A stretch of DNA of 64,000 nt, taken from contig CM040094.1 of NCBI GenBank assembly GCA_022496805.1, positions 5,479,501-5,543,500 on the forward strand, given 5' to 3'. Source of the stretch: Pohlia nutans. Lineage: Eukaryota > Streptophyta > Bryopsida > Bryales > Mniaceae. Shown in pieces: positions 1 to 11,548 of this stretch (positions are counted from its first letter, which is position 1; every line of letters starts with the position of its first letter). The notes beneath the pieces were generated by a model, which saw only the letters and a program-made list of their open reading frames with translations, did no database searches and was not told the origin of the DNA. Both the position numbers and the translations under genes were made by a program.

Positions 1-1226
1 TTTTTAGAGGAGGACTTGGGATTTATGCATAGCATGCAACCAATGAGTTTATTTTCAAGAGACTATTTAGCATTTTTGCTACTTTTCCATGGATTGAAGA
101 GTAGTACAACTCATTCGATGCTAACCTCTATGAGTATAAGGAGCCCACTATGATCGAACTAGGTGAAATGTTTTATTCTTTAATGATGCTCCATTTTTTA
201 TAATTATTTATCATTATTGTTTAATAGTGCTTCCTTTTTATAATTCCATTATTGTTTTATCCTGTTTCATTTTTTGTAATTATTCTTCAACAATAAATAT
301 TTATATTTATTGCTTAGTAGACCAAAAATACACTATAGTTTGTATAATTGTCAAATCACAAAAATGTCTTAGATGCCTAGTAGTAGAAAGTGAGTTATTT
401 GTAATCAGTAGTACTTATATGTAACATTTGTAACACTTTAAATGTCATACTTCTGTCATAAAGAATCCTATGTGACATAGAGATAGCTAACATGGAACTA
501 GAGACCTATTTGTTTCCATATTATTTTTCTATTCCTTTGTGTAGTATCTTGGTGGTTAAGATACATACGTTTTTCATGTGTTTTTCCTTTCACAAAAGTC
601 CATATAATTTATAACTAATTTGAATGTGCTATAGAAAAAAAACTTAAAAAGAAAAATATATGAATTTCATATTCTACTTTATGGTTTTGATATTCATGAA
701 CTATTGAGCATTTTGCCATATATCAGTTTCAAAATGTTGAATGTGTCTATTTTAAGTGTTAAGTATCGTAGAAATTTATATAAAGTGGTAATTGTAATTG
801 AGAGAGATCTAGAAGAAATCTTTGTTTAGAGAACTTTGTGTATATTTTGGTCTTGTTTTATGAAAGTAGGGGAGCTTTGAAGTTTGTATTGGATGTTAAT
901 TCTGTATTTTAGAGCTCACTTTGTTCTCATTGTGATTATTTTTGAAATAATAAGTAGTCAAACACTTCTAAATCTCGTGATTATCTAGAATATTCTTTAT
1001 GTACTACACTATTTATTAACTACAATTTTTTATATAGTGTACACTTCTATATTGGAAGAAAAATAAAAGTATATACCTATATGTATATCAAAAATATATA
1101 AGAATTTGAAATTTTAAGTTATTTCATTAGCAATTTTTGTTCAGTATTTGTAATTTAACATATAGTAGATAGACTGCAAAAATGGAGTCACACTATATCC
1201 ATGTATATAGGGGGAAGTAATGACAC
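1..1226. other. AT-rich intergenic stretch, no gene seen
   Basis: Strongly AT-rich sequence with stops in all frames and no recognisable coding segment. A short piece near 70-95 (TTTAGCATTTTTGCTACTTT) recurs near 10199-10218 inside the first intron of the small gene at 9985-11548. This suggests a dispersed repeat fragment rather than a gene. I see nothing else interpretable here. Confidence 0.5.
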
Positions 1227-1496
1227 ATGTTTAATTGTTCTTCATGTTCAGAAATGGCTCCAAAAGCTCATAATGAATGGGTGAAGCACGGATGGTGGAT
1301 TTCAGCAGAAGAGTCAGAACAACCAATGCTATGGATCACGGAGTATGCAGTAATCGAAGGGAGACATTGGTGTGCGTTGGCAAAGAAGTTTGGGCATATC
1401 CTAAACATCAGCCCTGCAACCAATGAGTATGTGTTGTTCTCTGTGACGTCACCGGATAGCGATTTGGTAAAATACAGAGTGCAAAGGAAATTATGA
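1227..1496 (+). CDS. Unidentified coding-like exon or gene fragment
   Basis: An open frame of 89 codons whose base composition is visibly less AT-rich than the DNA on either side. The first codons may be intronic: a good acceptor (ATGTTCAG) ends just before the segment starting EMAPKAHNEW, so the coding part may really begin near 1251. The C-terminal part contains ITEYAVIEGRHWCALAKKF and ends VKYRVQRKL followed by a TGA. No family is recognised. No matching upstream exon was found in the AT-rich DNA before it, so it may be the last exon of a gene outside the window, or a relic. Chance remains possible at this length. Confidence 0.25.
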   Translation: MFNCSSCSEMAPKAHNEWVKHGWWISAEESEQPMLWITEYAVIEGRHWCALAKKFGHILNISPATNEYVLFSVTSPDSDLVKYRVQRKL

Positions 1497-1645
1497 TATA
1501 TTGGTATAAATATATCTTTTATATATATGGTATTTTCATGACTTTCAAATTTATGTATAAGGGTGTAATATAATGTTTTGTATTGGTCATTTTCCGAATT
1601 GTAATATCACGATACTACACGTATCATTTGTTGCTTCATGATTAA

Positions 1646-2214
1646 CCCCCAACTGCCCAACCATGCATATTTTGCATGATGTACAGATTTCATCCGTAGT
1701 TTCTCATCCGTCATGCACTTTTTGTAGTGTGATTTTTTTACTGAATTTTTTATGGGAAGTTAGTTTCATGTGTGTGTGATCCGATCGAAAAGCAAACAGT
1801 TTTTGAAAAATGTATGCCTCATTTTGTGTTGCAGTGTTTCACCCAAAATTTTGAAGATTTTAGTCTAAAAGTGTTTTTGAAGAAAAAAACTCATAAAATC
1901 AAGCCTCCAAAAAATCTCCAAAAATCACAATACCTAGGGTGCTACATTATAAGCCATCACAACAAATTTCATCCCCATATTGTAAATATCTTATTTGTAA
2001 TCGAATTACAGAATAATTTTTTATTTTATGTTTCAAAATTTATAGAAAAGTATTAGTGATAGCAATCAGAGATCTAACCGTATAGATTGGATCTAAAATT
2101 CAAGATGTATAACTTTTATTCATACATCAAATTTTAAATATTCATGTTAGTTGCATTTTATAATGCTTCTTTGCAAAACTGCCCAAATTGGACAGAGGTG
2201 AGGACGTTTAGGGG
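1646..2214. mobile_element. Candidate TTAA-flanked element (piggyBac-like MITE), degraded
   Basis: A TTAA at 1642-1645 is followed by CCCCCAACTGCCC, and GGACGTTTAGGGG ends at 2214 directly before another TTAA (2215-2218). The termini match each other only partly. The length (569 bp) is close to that of the better-preserved elements at 42905-43459 and 47845-48419. The interior has no transposase. The right end is a convincing family terminus; the left end is an inference. Confidence 0.35.
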
Positions 2215-2389
2215 TTAAGTTTTTGTAACTTATGTGTGTCAGTATTATCAAATGAATTATGTACATGAAAGTCCATGCAATTGAAAACCTCGAAATTTTT
2301 GGGGGGTTAAATATTCTACAATGGCCAGTTTTGCCTCCAACCAATTAAATCCAACAATGCACTTGCTCAAGTGCATAAATTGCTAATAC

Positions 2390-3583
2390 GGTGTTTCATC
2401 CATATGCAATTTAAGACAAAAATTTATACTTCAAAATATGAAAGGAGTTGGTACATGGATCAAGATTGGAATATATATAGTAATGGAACATGAACAAGAG
2501 AAAAACAATTCAAAAATAAATAAAAATAAGATAACAAACTTCCAAACACAAGAAATATCGCATAGTGCATGTGTTGTATTTGTAAGTATTTATTGTATTT
2601 TCAAGTATTTGTAGTATTTTTGCATTTTGTTCATAGGTATTTTGATAGTTGCACAACTCCAAGGGTGATTGCAAGCTACGGTCACCTACATTTTTTGTCG
2701 CGGTGTAGGAATTGCTGCACTTTTTCAATCTTTGAAAAATCACCAATAAATATTGGCATGGAATTTTGTAATGAAACAAATTGCATTGTTTCTAGATTTC
2801 CAAAGTTAAGATGTCTTCCACAATAAATTTTGCAAAATTTCAATCTTTCTATCGAAATTAAGAATTTCTACTTGGATTTAGTTGCGTGTCACTTGTCAAA
2901 AGTGCACTTAATTTATGGGAAATGCTAGAAGGGGGTCAAATTTGAACTTCAAAAATTACAGCAACATACCACAAGTATGTACAAAGCTACCATACTTTAT
3001 TATTTTTGGTATTAAGCTTACTTATTTTTGAATTAATTTTTTGTGATGTTTTTGTTTTTTAAGATTTTCGTGCAGTTAAAACTTTTTTTTGGATTTTTTT
3101 TTTGGAAATGAAATAATGGTCCAATTTTAGAGGTGGGATTTGAAATGCATTTTTCATAAAACCTAGCTATGGATGTTATGTAAAAAAGGCTCTAATTACC
3201 CCTACTGGGTAAAAAAACAAAAAAGTTTGTTGAGTAAAGCCCAAAGTCTTGAAATTAACTTATCAATTGCTTGAGTGAAAGTATTAGCATAAACCCTATT
3301 TGGAATGGTGAAATTTTTGATCCAATTGAAAGTTGAGAGGTGTACATTACAACGCTGGTGCATGAGTTGCACGGCCTTTAACTGCACAAGCTGCACTCTC
3401 CATTTGGTAGACCATAGCTTTTAATCACCCCCAAATTGAAATTTTCTTTTTCTAGAAGATGTGTATTATAAGTCTCTAAATCTAAACTTCACAATTCAAA
3501 ATCTAATTTTTCACGGATTTTCCATTATTCACAGTTTTGACACATGAGGGACTACAAAGTGGTAACCTTGAGCACTAAAGGAT
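2390..3583. repeat. Dispersed repeat, long copy (shared with 8675-9222)
   Basis: The segment from about 2410 to 2660 and the segment from about 3433 to 3583 are both found, adjacent to each other, at 8675-9222. The second copy therefore lacks about 770 bp of the interior. The shared right end reads ACTAAAGG followed by ATTAACC here and GGTTAAGG in the second copy, a weak version of the GGG-TTAA terminus seen elsewhere. No coding capacity was recognised. It is probably a non-autonomous DNA element with an internal-deletion derivative. Confidence 0.55.
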
Positions 3584-3781
3584 TAACCACCAAACATGAA
3601 CAGATGATCGACTCTACAATGCTGATCAAGTCTCTTTTATTGGCTCTAATCGTAAGGAAGAGGCATTGCAAAGACACCCATTTTTTTTGGCTAAATACCA
3701 CTCTAACAAATATATTCCATCCATGATTCCACTGAAATGCATTCTCATCCTTCACTTGTACTATTCCGGTAGGAACACCTC

Positions 3782-4081
3782 CTAAGGTTGAGGTACCTTA
3801 TTCCGATAACTTAAGCTACCTACACTATTTCTGGACCAGCCACTAATAGGGTGATATTTTTCCCGGATTGGAAGTTAGTTTTTGCGGAGAATGCAAATTT
3901 TTCCATGAATTATTTCCCAATATTGAAATGTGTACAATTTTTCAAAGTGAAAAGTACTTCAGGACCCAAAACCGATCATATGCTCTAATGTACAAATGAG
4001 GTACATCTTTTCTTTCAAAATCTAGAAATTAGGCCTCATCGGTTTTGTGTCCCTGGTCGCTTCAAGGTACCTCAACCTTAG
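3782..4081. mobile_element. MITE with perfect 18-bp terminal inverted repeats
   Basis: The element begins CTAAGGTTGAGGTACCTT (3782-3799) and ends with its exact reverse complement (4064-4081), giving a 300-bp non-coding unit. The outer bases resemble those of the elements at 4606-5004, 25819-26656 and 27787-28180 (AAGGTTG and a shared ACTTAAGC-like motif inside). It is probably a relative of that family. No target duplication was clear. Confidence 0.7.
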
Positions 4082-4605
4082 CGTAGCTGCTTGTTGATTA
4101 CGAGAGAATCATGTGAACCAAGTCAACCAACATGCAAAAGCAAGTGTACAAAAAAGCTGGAGAGTGGTCAGGCATCACTTTAGCAATTTCATAAGTCCTG
4201 GTTGAGCAAGAAAGACGGTCCTCGGTTCTAGAGAAGATAAGAAGGTTGTGAAAAAGAGATGACCATGTGATGAGGATCTCAATCTACTATTGTTTTAGTT
4301 CGGGTTTGGTGTTTTGCGACTGCCTTTGCTCCTGCCTATTTTGACTCAGGTTGAAAAGTTGCATAACATTCAGTAGCATGGATTGTCTTTGCGGAAAGAC
4401 TCTAAGTCCCCCGGACATTAATGCAAGAGGATAAGATTTGTCCTCTATTTTGTGCATGTACGGTCCCATTTTAAAAAATAACCTCCTCTACAAAGGATCT
4501 AAAATTTTCAAGGGAGTCTCCGAGGACAATTTTTTTTTTTTTTCTTTTTTTTTCTTTTTTTTTTTCAATTTTTAATTTTTTTGGTACAAATGGAATACAC
4601 TTTAA

Positions 4606-5004
4606 GGTTGGATAACCTATTACCACTAACTTAAGCAATCTGGCTTATTTTTGGCACTGCTAAATTCCAAAAAAAAAATTGACCGCATTCGAAATAGGTT
4701 TTGATGAGGATTGCAAAAAATTTGCAACATCTAATTCGTATTTGTCAATTTTATATAAAATTTCAAAGTGGAAAGTAACCTTTGACCCAAATCAAACCTC
4801 TAGGTTTCCCCATGTTCACACCATGTGGTATTAACTTTCACTCATAATGATACCCAAAACCACCAACTATTTCTTCGCAATGCTTGACGTGCCATTGGTC
4901 TACTTAAATAGTGAAATTGGTGGTTTTGTGTCTCAACTGTGGTGGCCCTAAGAAAGGTCTACATGTTATAATTGGGGGAGGTGGTGGTAATAGGTTATCC
5001 AACC
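4606..5004. mobile_element. MITE with perfect 21-bp terminal inverted repeats
   Basis: The left terminus starts GGTTGGATAACCTATTACC (4606) and the last 21 bases (4984-5004) are its exact reverse complement. The 399-bp interior is non-coding. A closely related copy in the opposite orientation lies at 27787-28180; both share an interior stretch around CCATTGGTCTACTT / AAGTAGACCAATGG. Just outside the left end there is a T-rich tract (4531-4567). The superfamily is uncertain. Confidence 0.7.
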
Positions 5005-6186
5005 CTACTCCATTGCAAAAGCCAAGACCAAATTTTCAACATCAGGAGACATCAAATTCTATGTCACCAGAATCAATATTACATACAAATAAAATGTTAT
5101 TAATGTACAAATAAAATTTTCTTCATTGAATTATATATAATATTAATATATATAAAATGTTCTTCATTGAAAATTCTATGTCACCACAATCAATGAAGAA
5201 CATTTTATTTGTAAGTTGGTCTTGTTTGGGCGTATTGGTCCTTTAGGGGTTATACAATGCTACCTGATTATATAAAATAGCTCTATTTTTTTGTTTCAAA
5301 CTGGAGAATCTGTTTGTTTGAGGTCCCATGTCATGGCTCACATGACAATGAGAGTGACACAAAAATTATATATCTTTATAAATCCATGTAAGTGATGATA
5401 CTCAAAGCAATACTTACAGTAGGAGGATAAGGGGCACTAAGGTAGAAGCACCAAAAATTAAGTTTATAAATTTATAAACTATGCATATTAAGTTTGAAAA
5501 TTTATAACAAAATCATACACTGTGAAAAAATTAATTAAAAATTGAGCTTGGTTATTAAACCCAAAGTTTTATGTGCCGCAATTTAATATGAGCACTCCAT
5601 GTAGGTTGAAATGCTTAAACTGACGGCAATTGTACCCCTTACCTTATAAGGAACAACATTATACAACCAGATAAGAGAATGACATGACAATCAAGGGGCA
5701 CCAGAAACGAAAGGGACATTTGTAACTCACGTGTAAAGCAAAGCATATCAAAAATGACTAATCCTCGGACTACTGGTATACAGTATCTACAAACTCAGGG
5801 CCAACCAAACAACACACAAACATGAAATTTAGCCATTGAAACTGGAGAGAGCAATGAGAGAACGAAGCTGGAGAGAGCAATTCACTAGAGTATCATGCTG
5901 AGCAGTTTAAATATCTAGAAAGAAAATAAATTGGCTACACTTCCTAAGAAAAGAAGCTCATATATCAGTCTAGATCTACATTTCATAGATAAGATTCGCT
6001 ATCTGTGTCCAAGCAACAGACTCTTCATTCACTTGGTCTTTAGACCAGAGTCATATTCTCTTCTTTAACTGCCCCAGGCAGACAGCAGCGGTATATGAAG
6101 AAATGAGAGCCTGCAGCTGTGTTCTTCGTTTGAAAAAAATTGTACCAGATGCTTGAATGTAAAAATCGTCAAATAGGGAGGGAGGG
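5005..6186. other. Intergenic AT-rich DNA with one orphan TTAA-element terminus
   Basis: No gene is seen. An orphan terminus GGTCCTTTAGGGG ends at 5249, followed by TTAT instead of TTAA; it is probably the relic end of a piggyBac-like element whose other end is lost. A small palindromic stretch (5154-5207, arms AATGTTCTTCATTGA and its complement) is present. The final ~200 bases are likely the 3' untranslated region of the gene that ends at 6187 on the minus strand. Confidence 0.4.
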
Positions 6187-7288
6187 TTAGTCATCTGCCA
6201 CTGCCACGTCTTGTGCTTGCCCCTTGAGATTGTGGTACAGGTAACGACCGCTCAGCATGTCGATCGTCACCCAAAAGATGGAGGACAGTCCTGTAGAGAC
6301 CTGCAGAATTACAATAGCTCAGTCAACACTAGTAGGAAATGTGTTGTTTTTCGCTTACTATAAATGAAAAAGGAATGAAACCGTGCCAAGCACATGGGTT
6401 GCGTCAATGCTGGTGAGTGGTTTTGGTCACAAGAAGACATAAATCTAGGCACAATATTCAGTTATTATTCACTGTTTTCACAAAGTGAGGAATGAAAAAC
6501 GACAGTTCTGCTACTAGTGCAAGTATATGAGACCGTGAAACAGATCAGTCCTATTAAGAACAATAGTATGCTTTGTTTTGTTTGTCCCCAACCATGAGGT
6601 ATCATCAGAAATCTCTCAGCAAGGAGGGGTACATGGACTTGGTTTTGCACACAGTTCTCAGTGAAATGAATGAATCATGAGACCTCAAACGAGTATTTGG
6701 AACGAACACATACGACTACATCACTGTTTCACACTTACAAGCCTAAAGATATTGAGTTTCAAAGCACATTTGAACTCAAATATTACTGAAAACTCACAAA
6801 AAAGGGAATCTAGCATTGTCATAGTTCTGATCACAACATAAGTAAGATGCTCTAAAACTATCCCGTTCGATAAGCATCCCCTAAGCTAATCTTAACACAT
6901 GGCTTTGTATTTAAGTTTCACTTGCACATTCAAGTTTTTTTAAACATTCAACTTTGATAAACCATAACTAATTATTTTGATTCAAATTTTGTCTTTCCAC
7001 TCAAAAATGTTTAAACCAGAAAAAGCAGGCTGCAACTCTTTAATTGAACAGTTTTAAAGCATCCTACCTTGGTAGAGTCTTAAGAGATTGAAGACATACA
7101 GTAGAATTCACAATGACTCCGAAACCCTAACGCGGTACCTTAGTGAAGAAGCCAGTCTGCTCGTTCTCCGGCTCCTCTTCAGTGAGGTCTAGAATGCTGG
7201 ACTCGCCTTGCGCCCGCACTGTCTTGATCGCAAAGTAGCCCGCCAGCATGGCAGAGAGGAAGAGCAGAATCACACGAAGAGGACACAT
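6187..7288 (-). CDS. Small plant-specific membrane-anchored protein (87 aa, two exons)
   Basis: Exons on the minus strand are 7288-7139 (50 codons) and 6300-6187 (37 codons plus stop), joined by an intron 7138-6301 with GT-AG ends in phase 0. The protein starts MCPLRVILLFLSAMLAGYF, a short hydrophobic segment that looks like an uncleaved signal anchor at about residues 4-20. An acidic linker follows (DLTEEEPENEQ). The conserved-looking C-terminal part contains FWVTIDMLSGRYLYHNL. The MCPLR start and the DMxSGRYL motif recall a small plant family sometimes auto-labelled 'methyltransferase-related'; I see no methyltransferase fold, and that label should not be read as function. The intron carries a 193-bp CACTA-type MITE. 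The role is unknown; a membrane location is inferred from the N-terminus. Confidence 0.8.
6327..6519. mobile_element. CACTA-type MITE, copy 1 (193 bp, TSD CAA)
   Basis: It starts CACTAGTAGGAAATG and ends CTGCTACTAGTG, with the 3-bp sequence CAA directly on both sides (6324-6326 and 6520-6522). CACTA termini and a 3-bp target duplication are the hallmarks of the CACTA (En/Spm) superfamily. It is non-coding. Copies of the same 193-bp length lie at 11000-11192 and 20073-20265. This one sits in the intron of the gene at 6187-7288. Confidence 0.9.
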
Positions 7289-7602
7289 CCTGCTTAATCA
7301 AATCTTTCGAAAATCAATACAACAACAACCTGTTCGAAATTCTGAAACCCTAGCGCTCATGTGCTCCAATCCTCACAAAAGAATGCTCCTCTGATACGAT
7401 TTTTCAAAGCTCGTACGTATAGTACAATTTTCTACAGTGCTTGCAACTTGAAGACTGAAGAGCATTTGCGGGAACTGAAAAAGTCAAACGGAGTTTTATA
7501 AAGAAAGAGGAAGTTGACCTTCCCGGCCATATCCCATGAGAGCAGCTCCACCGCAGGCCCTCCCAGGGCCCTGGCAGTCAAGAAGTAAATGAAAAGTGCT
7601 CA

Positions 7603-8082
7603 GAGCATCTCCACCCCTACTCCAAATCGAGGGCCGTGATTGCCTGTGCCGAGTCTAGGCGGATTTTTGTGCCCCACCGTGACTCGGAGGAGCGGCCTGG
7701 ACGTCGCGGCCACGCCAAATTCCTTTGTTGCCTCGCCATCCTCCAGAGTCCGTGATTTGTTTCTGGAGCCCAAAGTGCGCGACTTGTGACAAAGATTTGC
7801 CACTATTTTGGTTCTTTGGATCAGATTATTGTGTTTTTAGCCATGGCCACGACCTGCAGCACCGCTCGAAAACCGCAGTTGTCGCTCCTGTATCTCGATT
7901 TAGCTAGAACCGCAGCGAAAGGAATTGAAAAGGTGGAAGATTCCCTCGAAAACTGCGCTGGCAGGTGGCCGGATTGCGTAGCCCGGTGAGGGAGGGTTTC
8001 AATTGCGTGATACTGTTCATGTTTGGGGCCCTCCATATCTCCAATTTGGGATCAGAAATTTGGAGTAGGGGTAGAGATGCTC
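7603..8082. mobile_element. MITE with 25-bp inverted repeats (GAGCATCTCCACCCC type)
   Basis: The left terminus GAGCATCTCCACCCCTACTC (7603 onward, 25 bp) matches the reverse complement of 8058-8082 with one mismatch. The immediate flanks are TCA and TTA, compatible with a worn TNA target duplication of PIF/Harbinger type. A second, similar terminus (GGAGTGGGGATGCTC, 8329-8343) and repeated GGGCCCTCC motifs at 8249, 8280 and nearby suggest that another related element is nested or abutting between 8083 and 8345. Open frames inside are short and give no family resemblance. Confidence 0.6.
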
Positions 8083-8674
8083 TTAGAGCTCTCCCGAAAT
8101 GGATTAGGGCCCTCCCTCCTAGCGTGTCAAGAAATGGCCCTCCAAATCACTATTCAGTTGACTAAATCACTAATTAGTTGACTAAACCCCCACATTCTAC
8201 TTGTGATTGGTGCATTGAATATTTAATGTGCACTTTTGATGTGTGAGGGCCCTCCAAGGGTGGGGGAGTGTGAGTGCAAGGGCCCTCCAAATGGTAATGA
8301 ATAATTTGAGCGAGTCATCTCTAGCGTGTAGGAGTGGGGATGCTCTGACAGAGTGTGCATCGCATAGCCAGCAAGGGAAATCAGCTGGCATGGCTTCAAA
8401 GTCAACAACCACATGCTCCCTTCATAACTCCGGCTATGGCACTGTACTGCACATGTACATGTACAGTATCCCCCTCAAATGATACGTAATTTTTACAAGC
8501 CGTGATTTTCAAAATGGCATTTCATGCACAAAAATTATCAGAATCCTGAATCATAAAGTACATTGGGTAAGTTAGGTATTTGAGTTCAGCAATGACCTAT
8601 GTCAACACCTCTCCGTTGCAATCTTTCATGTTAAGAACGGACTCACACGTACTTATTGTGAATTTTACAAGTGA

Positions 8675-9222
8675 GATTGACTTGTCCATGTACGGTTTGG
8701 GACAAATATTTATACGTTAAACAGTGTCCATCCTCGAAAGGGGAGAGTAGTATTATCCCAATGTCCCCTTGTCCGGTGGACACTAGGTCATTGAAATTAC
8801 AAACGGACACTTTATTCACACCGGCCTTGATGTGGGCCGGAGTTTCTATCTATCTTTATACGTTAAATATGAAAGGAGTTGGTCCATGGATCAAGATACG
8901 TAATGGAACATGAACTAGAGAACACAATCCAAAAAAATGTGATAAGATAACAAACTTCCAAACACAAGAAATACCGCATAGTACATGTGTTGTATTTGTA
9001 AGTATTCGTTGTATTTTCAAGTATTTGCAATATTTTCGCATTTTGTTCATAGGTATTTTAATAGTTGCACAACTCCTAATTAAAATTTTCTTTTTTTAGA
9101 AGATGTGCATTATAAGTCTTAAAATTAGAACCTCACAATTCAAAAATTAAATTTTCACGGATTTTCCGTTTTTCACATTGACACATCTGAAACCACAAAG
9201 TGGTCACTTGAGTACTAAAGGG
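8675..9222. repeat. Dispersed repeat, short copy interrupted by a SINE-like insertion
   Basis: This is the same repeat as at 2390-3583, with most of the interior missing. It is interrupted at 8709-8867 by a SINE-like element flanked by 13-bp duplications. It ends ACTAAAGGG followed by TTAA. The preceding 300 bases hold nothing recognisable. Confidence 0.6.
8722..8854 (+). mobile_element. SINE-like retroposon with 13-bp target site duplication
   Basis: A 133-bp insertion lies between two copies of TTTATACGTTAAA (8709-8721 and 8855-8867). Its body carries GTCCGGTGGACACTAGGTCA, then CACTTTATTCACACCGGCC, and ends in a short TCTATCTATC tail. A target duplication of this length with a simple-repeat tail indicates insertion by LINE-type retroposition. 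Other copies are at 12673-12777, 35489-35740, 35826-35955, 37225-37345, 37415-37553 and 53935-54060. The copy is probably truncated at its 5' end, because the version at 35489-35740 continues into a tRNA-like head. Confidence 0.85.
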
Positions 9223-9297
9223 TTAAGGGTCCTTTTCAAAAGCAAAGTACTCTTCTCGCTGGCACTGGCCGCGTAACACGTCGCCCGTCCAACAGTT

Positions 9298-9326
9298 GAC
9301 ACGTGTACTTCATCTTGCCACGTCAT
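9298..9326 (+). promoter_or_regulatory. G-box / ABRE-like motifs upstream of the 9985 gene
   Basis: GACACGTGTAC at 9298-9308 contains a palindromic CACGTG G-box, and GCCACGTCAT follows at 9317-9326. Both are the kind of ACGT-core sites bound by plant bZIP/bHLH factors, for example in abscisic-acid responses. They lie about 150 bp before a likely 5'-untranslated intron (donor near 9468, acceptor near 9917). Functional use is inferred from position only. Confidence 0.4.
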
Positions 9327-9984
9327 TCCCGCCACTTGGACGACTTGCCCTTCTCCCCAACAAGTGAGCCTTCCCCGCCATAGCTAGTCTTCGAGTTTCT
9401 TTCCCTGGCAATTCACAAATCAACGGTGTTTCCTCGATTTAGTGCATTCGAGCGCCTTCGCATTCAGGTCAGGGTTTGCGATTTCCATTCAGCCATTTTA
9501 CTGCTTCATTTGAAGTAACTCGTAGGGTTTTTACAGATAGTTTTGCTGTCATATTTTTTTGAGCTTCCGGATGCACGATTTATACCAGAGTAAAGAAATT
9601 CCTGTGCGGGACAGTTCTTTATCTATTTTTATTTATTTTTGACTCGAACGGAAGGAAACTCCATGGCGAAAAGAACAGTTCATATTTTGATTCTCATTAG
9701 GCAGGTCACTTGAATGAACGTGATTTGTTTTCTGGAGTGCGTTTACTTTGAAAACCGCTCCTTCATTGTGTTAGGGTTTGACGTGTCCTTCAATAGCTAT
9801 GGTGTGTTTCTTGGAGTACTGGTGCTGATTAGGTTTTGCTGGAGCTTCGTGAGTTTGGATGCGTTACTCTACGTGATATTGTTATGACTATTGACGAATC
9901 CAAATGTCTTTATGCAGATACACTCTTTTGATATAAACGAGATTGAACACGCAAGGGAGTAGGTTGATTTTAAATACTTTTAAA

Positions 9985-11548
9985 ATGGATCCTGAAGGAA
10001 ATTTACCAGACGTGGTGCCAAAGTCTCTCCTAAGCCAGACGGATATCAGCACCGGAATTAGCCCGACTGGCACTGATACTCCTGCCCCAAAAGACATAAT
10101 GCCCCATGTTGACCACTTGGTATGTCTTCTTTCCGCTTGTGCAAACACCAAATCTGAATCATGTACTACAGTGATTTTTTTTTTGGTCAGGATACATTTT
10201 AGCATTTTTGCTACTTTTCCATGTCTTGAAGAGCAATCCTGGCTTCTTGGATGCTCTGTCATATTAATATAAAGGTAATGTCAGGGTAATACACATGTAT
10301 TGCCTAGGCAATACCTGGGTGATACCTAGGTTTAAAGAGGTTATACACCTTGACTCCGTGTAGGAAATCTGGCTATTATTCCTTTTTCTTCTTTCAAAAA
10401 TCCTTTGTATCAATTAGCCAGCCCAAATTTTATATAGCAATTTGGCTAAAATGAGCAACAAAAGAAATCACTGGGTTATCTAATACAGATGTACTTTGCG
10501 CTCTGTGATACTATTGGTTTTTAGCGCCAGGTTATAGTCATGCATTTCTTGCCTGTTATATGAGTTGTATAACGTACTGCTGAAAATGTGATAAATTTGT
10601 TTCTATATGATTCCCATGCCACAAATTTCAGGAGCACAGCATAGAGGAGCCTCTTTCTCGGCCACCAGGAGCACTTTTCCAAGCTGGTTCTGGTTTGAAA
10701 GGGGAGAAGAGTGAAAAAATACCTGAACCTATCAGTGAGTTCTCTATATCGCTATCCTAAAATGTCATCCTGAATTCTGAACTTTAAAGTGGAACAGGGG
10801 AAGTCCTTCATGGTGTCTCTTATCAAATATTGGTCTCTTATTAAAGCTTGTTATCGAACGTATCTGTATCCATGATGCGCAGTATCAGTCTCAAATTTTG
10901 CTCAATAACTTACGAATCATGGTAGCATAGCTATTATTCGGTTGAGATTGAATGAATGTGTCGCATCTGTTATATTAAATGCAGAGTTTCACGACCCGAC
11001 ACTAGTAGGAAATGTGTCGTTTTTCACTTACTATAAATGAAAAAGGAATGAAACCGCACCAAGCACATGGGTTGTGTCAGTGCTGGTGAGTGCTTTTGGT
11101 CACAGGAAGATAGAAATATAATCACAATATTCCGCCACTGTTCATTGTATCCACAAAATGGGGAATGAAAAACGACACATCTGCTACTAGTGCGATGGCA
11201 TGACCCGTGTCACAAAATCTGTCACGCGGATGGTCACATTTTCATCCGAGTCTTCCATCCATTAATTATCATCCAATATCTTATCATATATCATTTTCAT
11301 TTTGCATGTTTTATTGACTATTTTTTTCTATACACAACTTTTCAATTTCTTTTGATCAACATTTTTTGCAACGGGGTCGATGTTTCCTTGATCATGTTTT
11401 TTTAGTTTTGTGTTGCATTCCACCACAGGTTTTTGCTAGTATAGTTGAAGAACATCTTGTCATGAGGATTCTGAGCACACTTTTGTTCTGTTTAGGTGAG
11501 GAGCAACCGGTGACTAACGGTGTAGGCACGAAATCTCCGGAAAAATGA
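9985..11548 (+). CDS. Small acidic/Pro-rich protein of unknown function (96 aa, three exons)
   Basis: Coding exons are 9985-10119, 10632-10734 and 11496-11548; all junctions are GT-AG and the phases agree, giving 96 residues. The start MDPEGNLPDVVPKSLLSQ is chosen because it is the first ATG after the probable 5'-UTR intron and keeps frame through all exons. The protein is hydrophilic, with Pro, Ser, Thr and acidic residues (SPTGTDTPAPKD, LSRPPGALFQAGSG) and no membrane segment or known domain, so it is likely disordered. Intron 2 (10735-11495) holds a CACTA-type MITE. Upstream ACGT-core motifs suggest possible stress or hormone control. I do not recognise the family. Confidence 0.7.
11000..11192. 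mobile_element. CACTA-type MITE, copy 2 (193 bp, TSD CGA)
   Basis: It has CACTAGTAGGAAATG at the left end and CTGCTACTAGTG at the right end. CGA flanks both sides (10997-10999 and 11193-11195). It has the same length and orientation as the copy at 6327-6519 and a close internal sequence. It lies within an intron of the small gene at 9985-11548. Confidence 0.9.
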
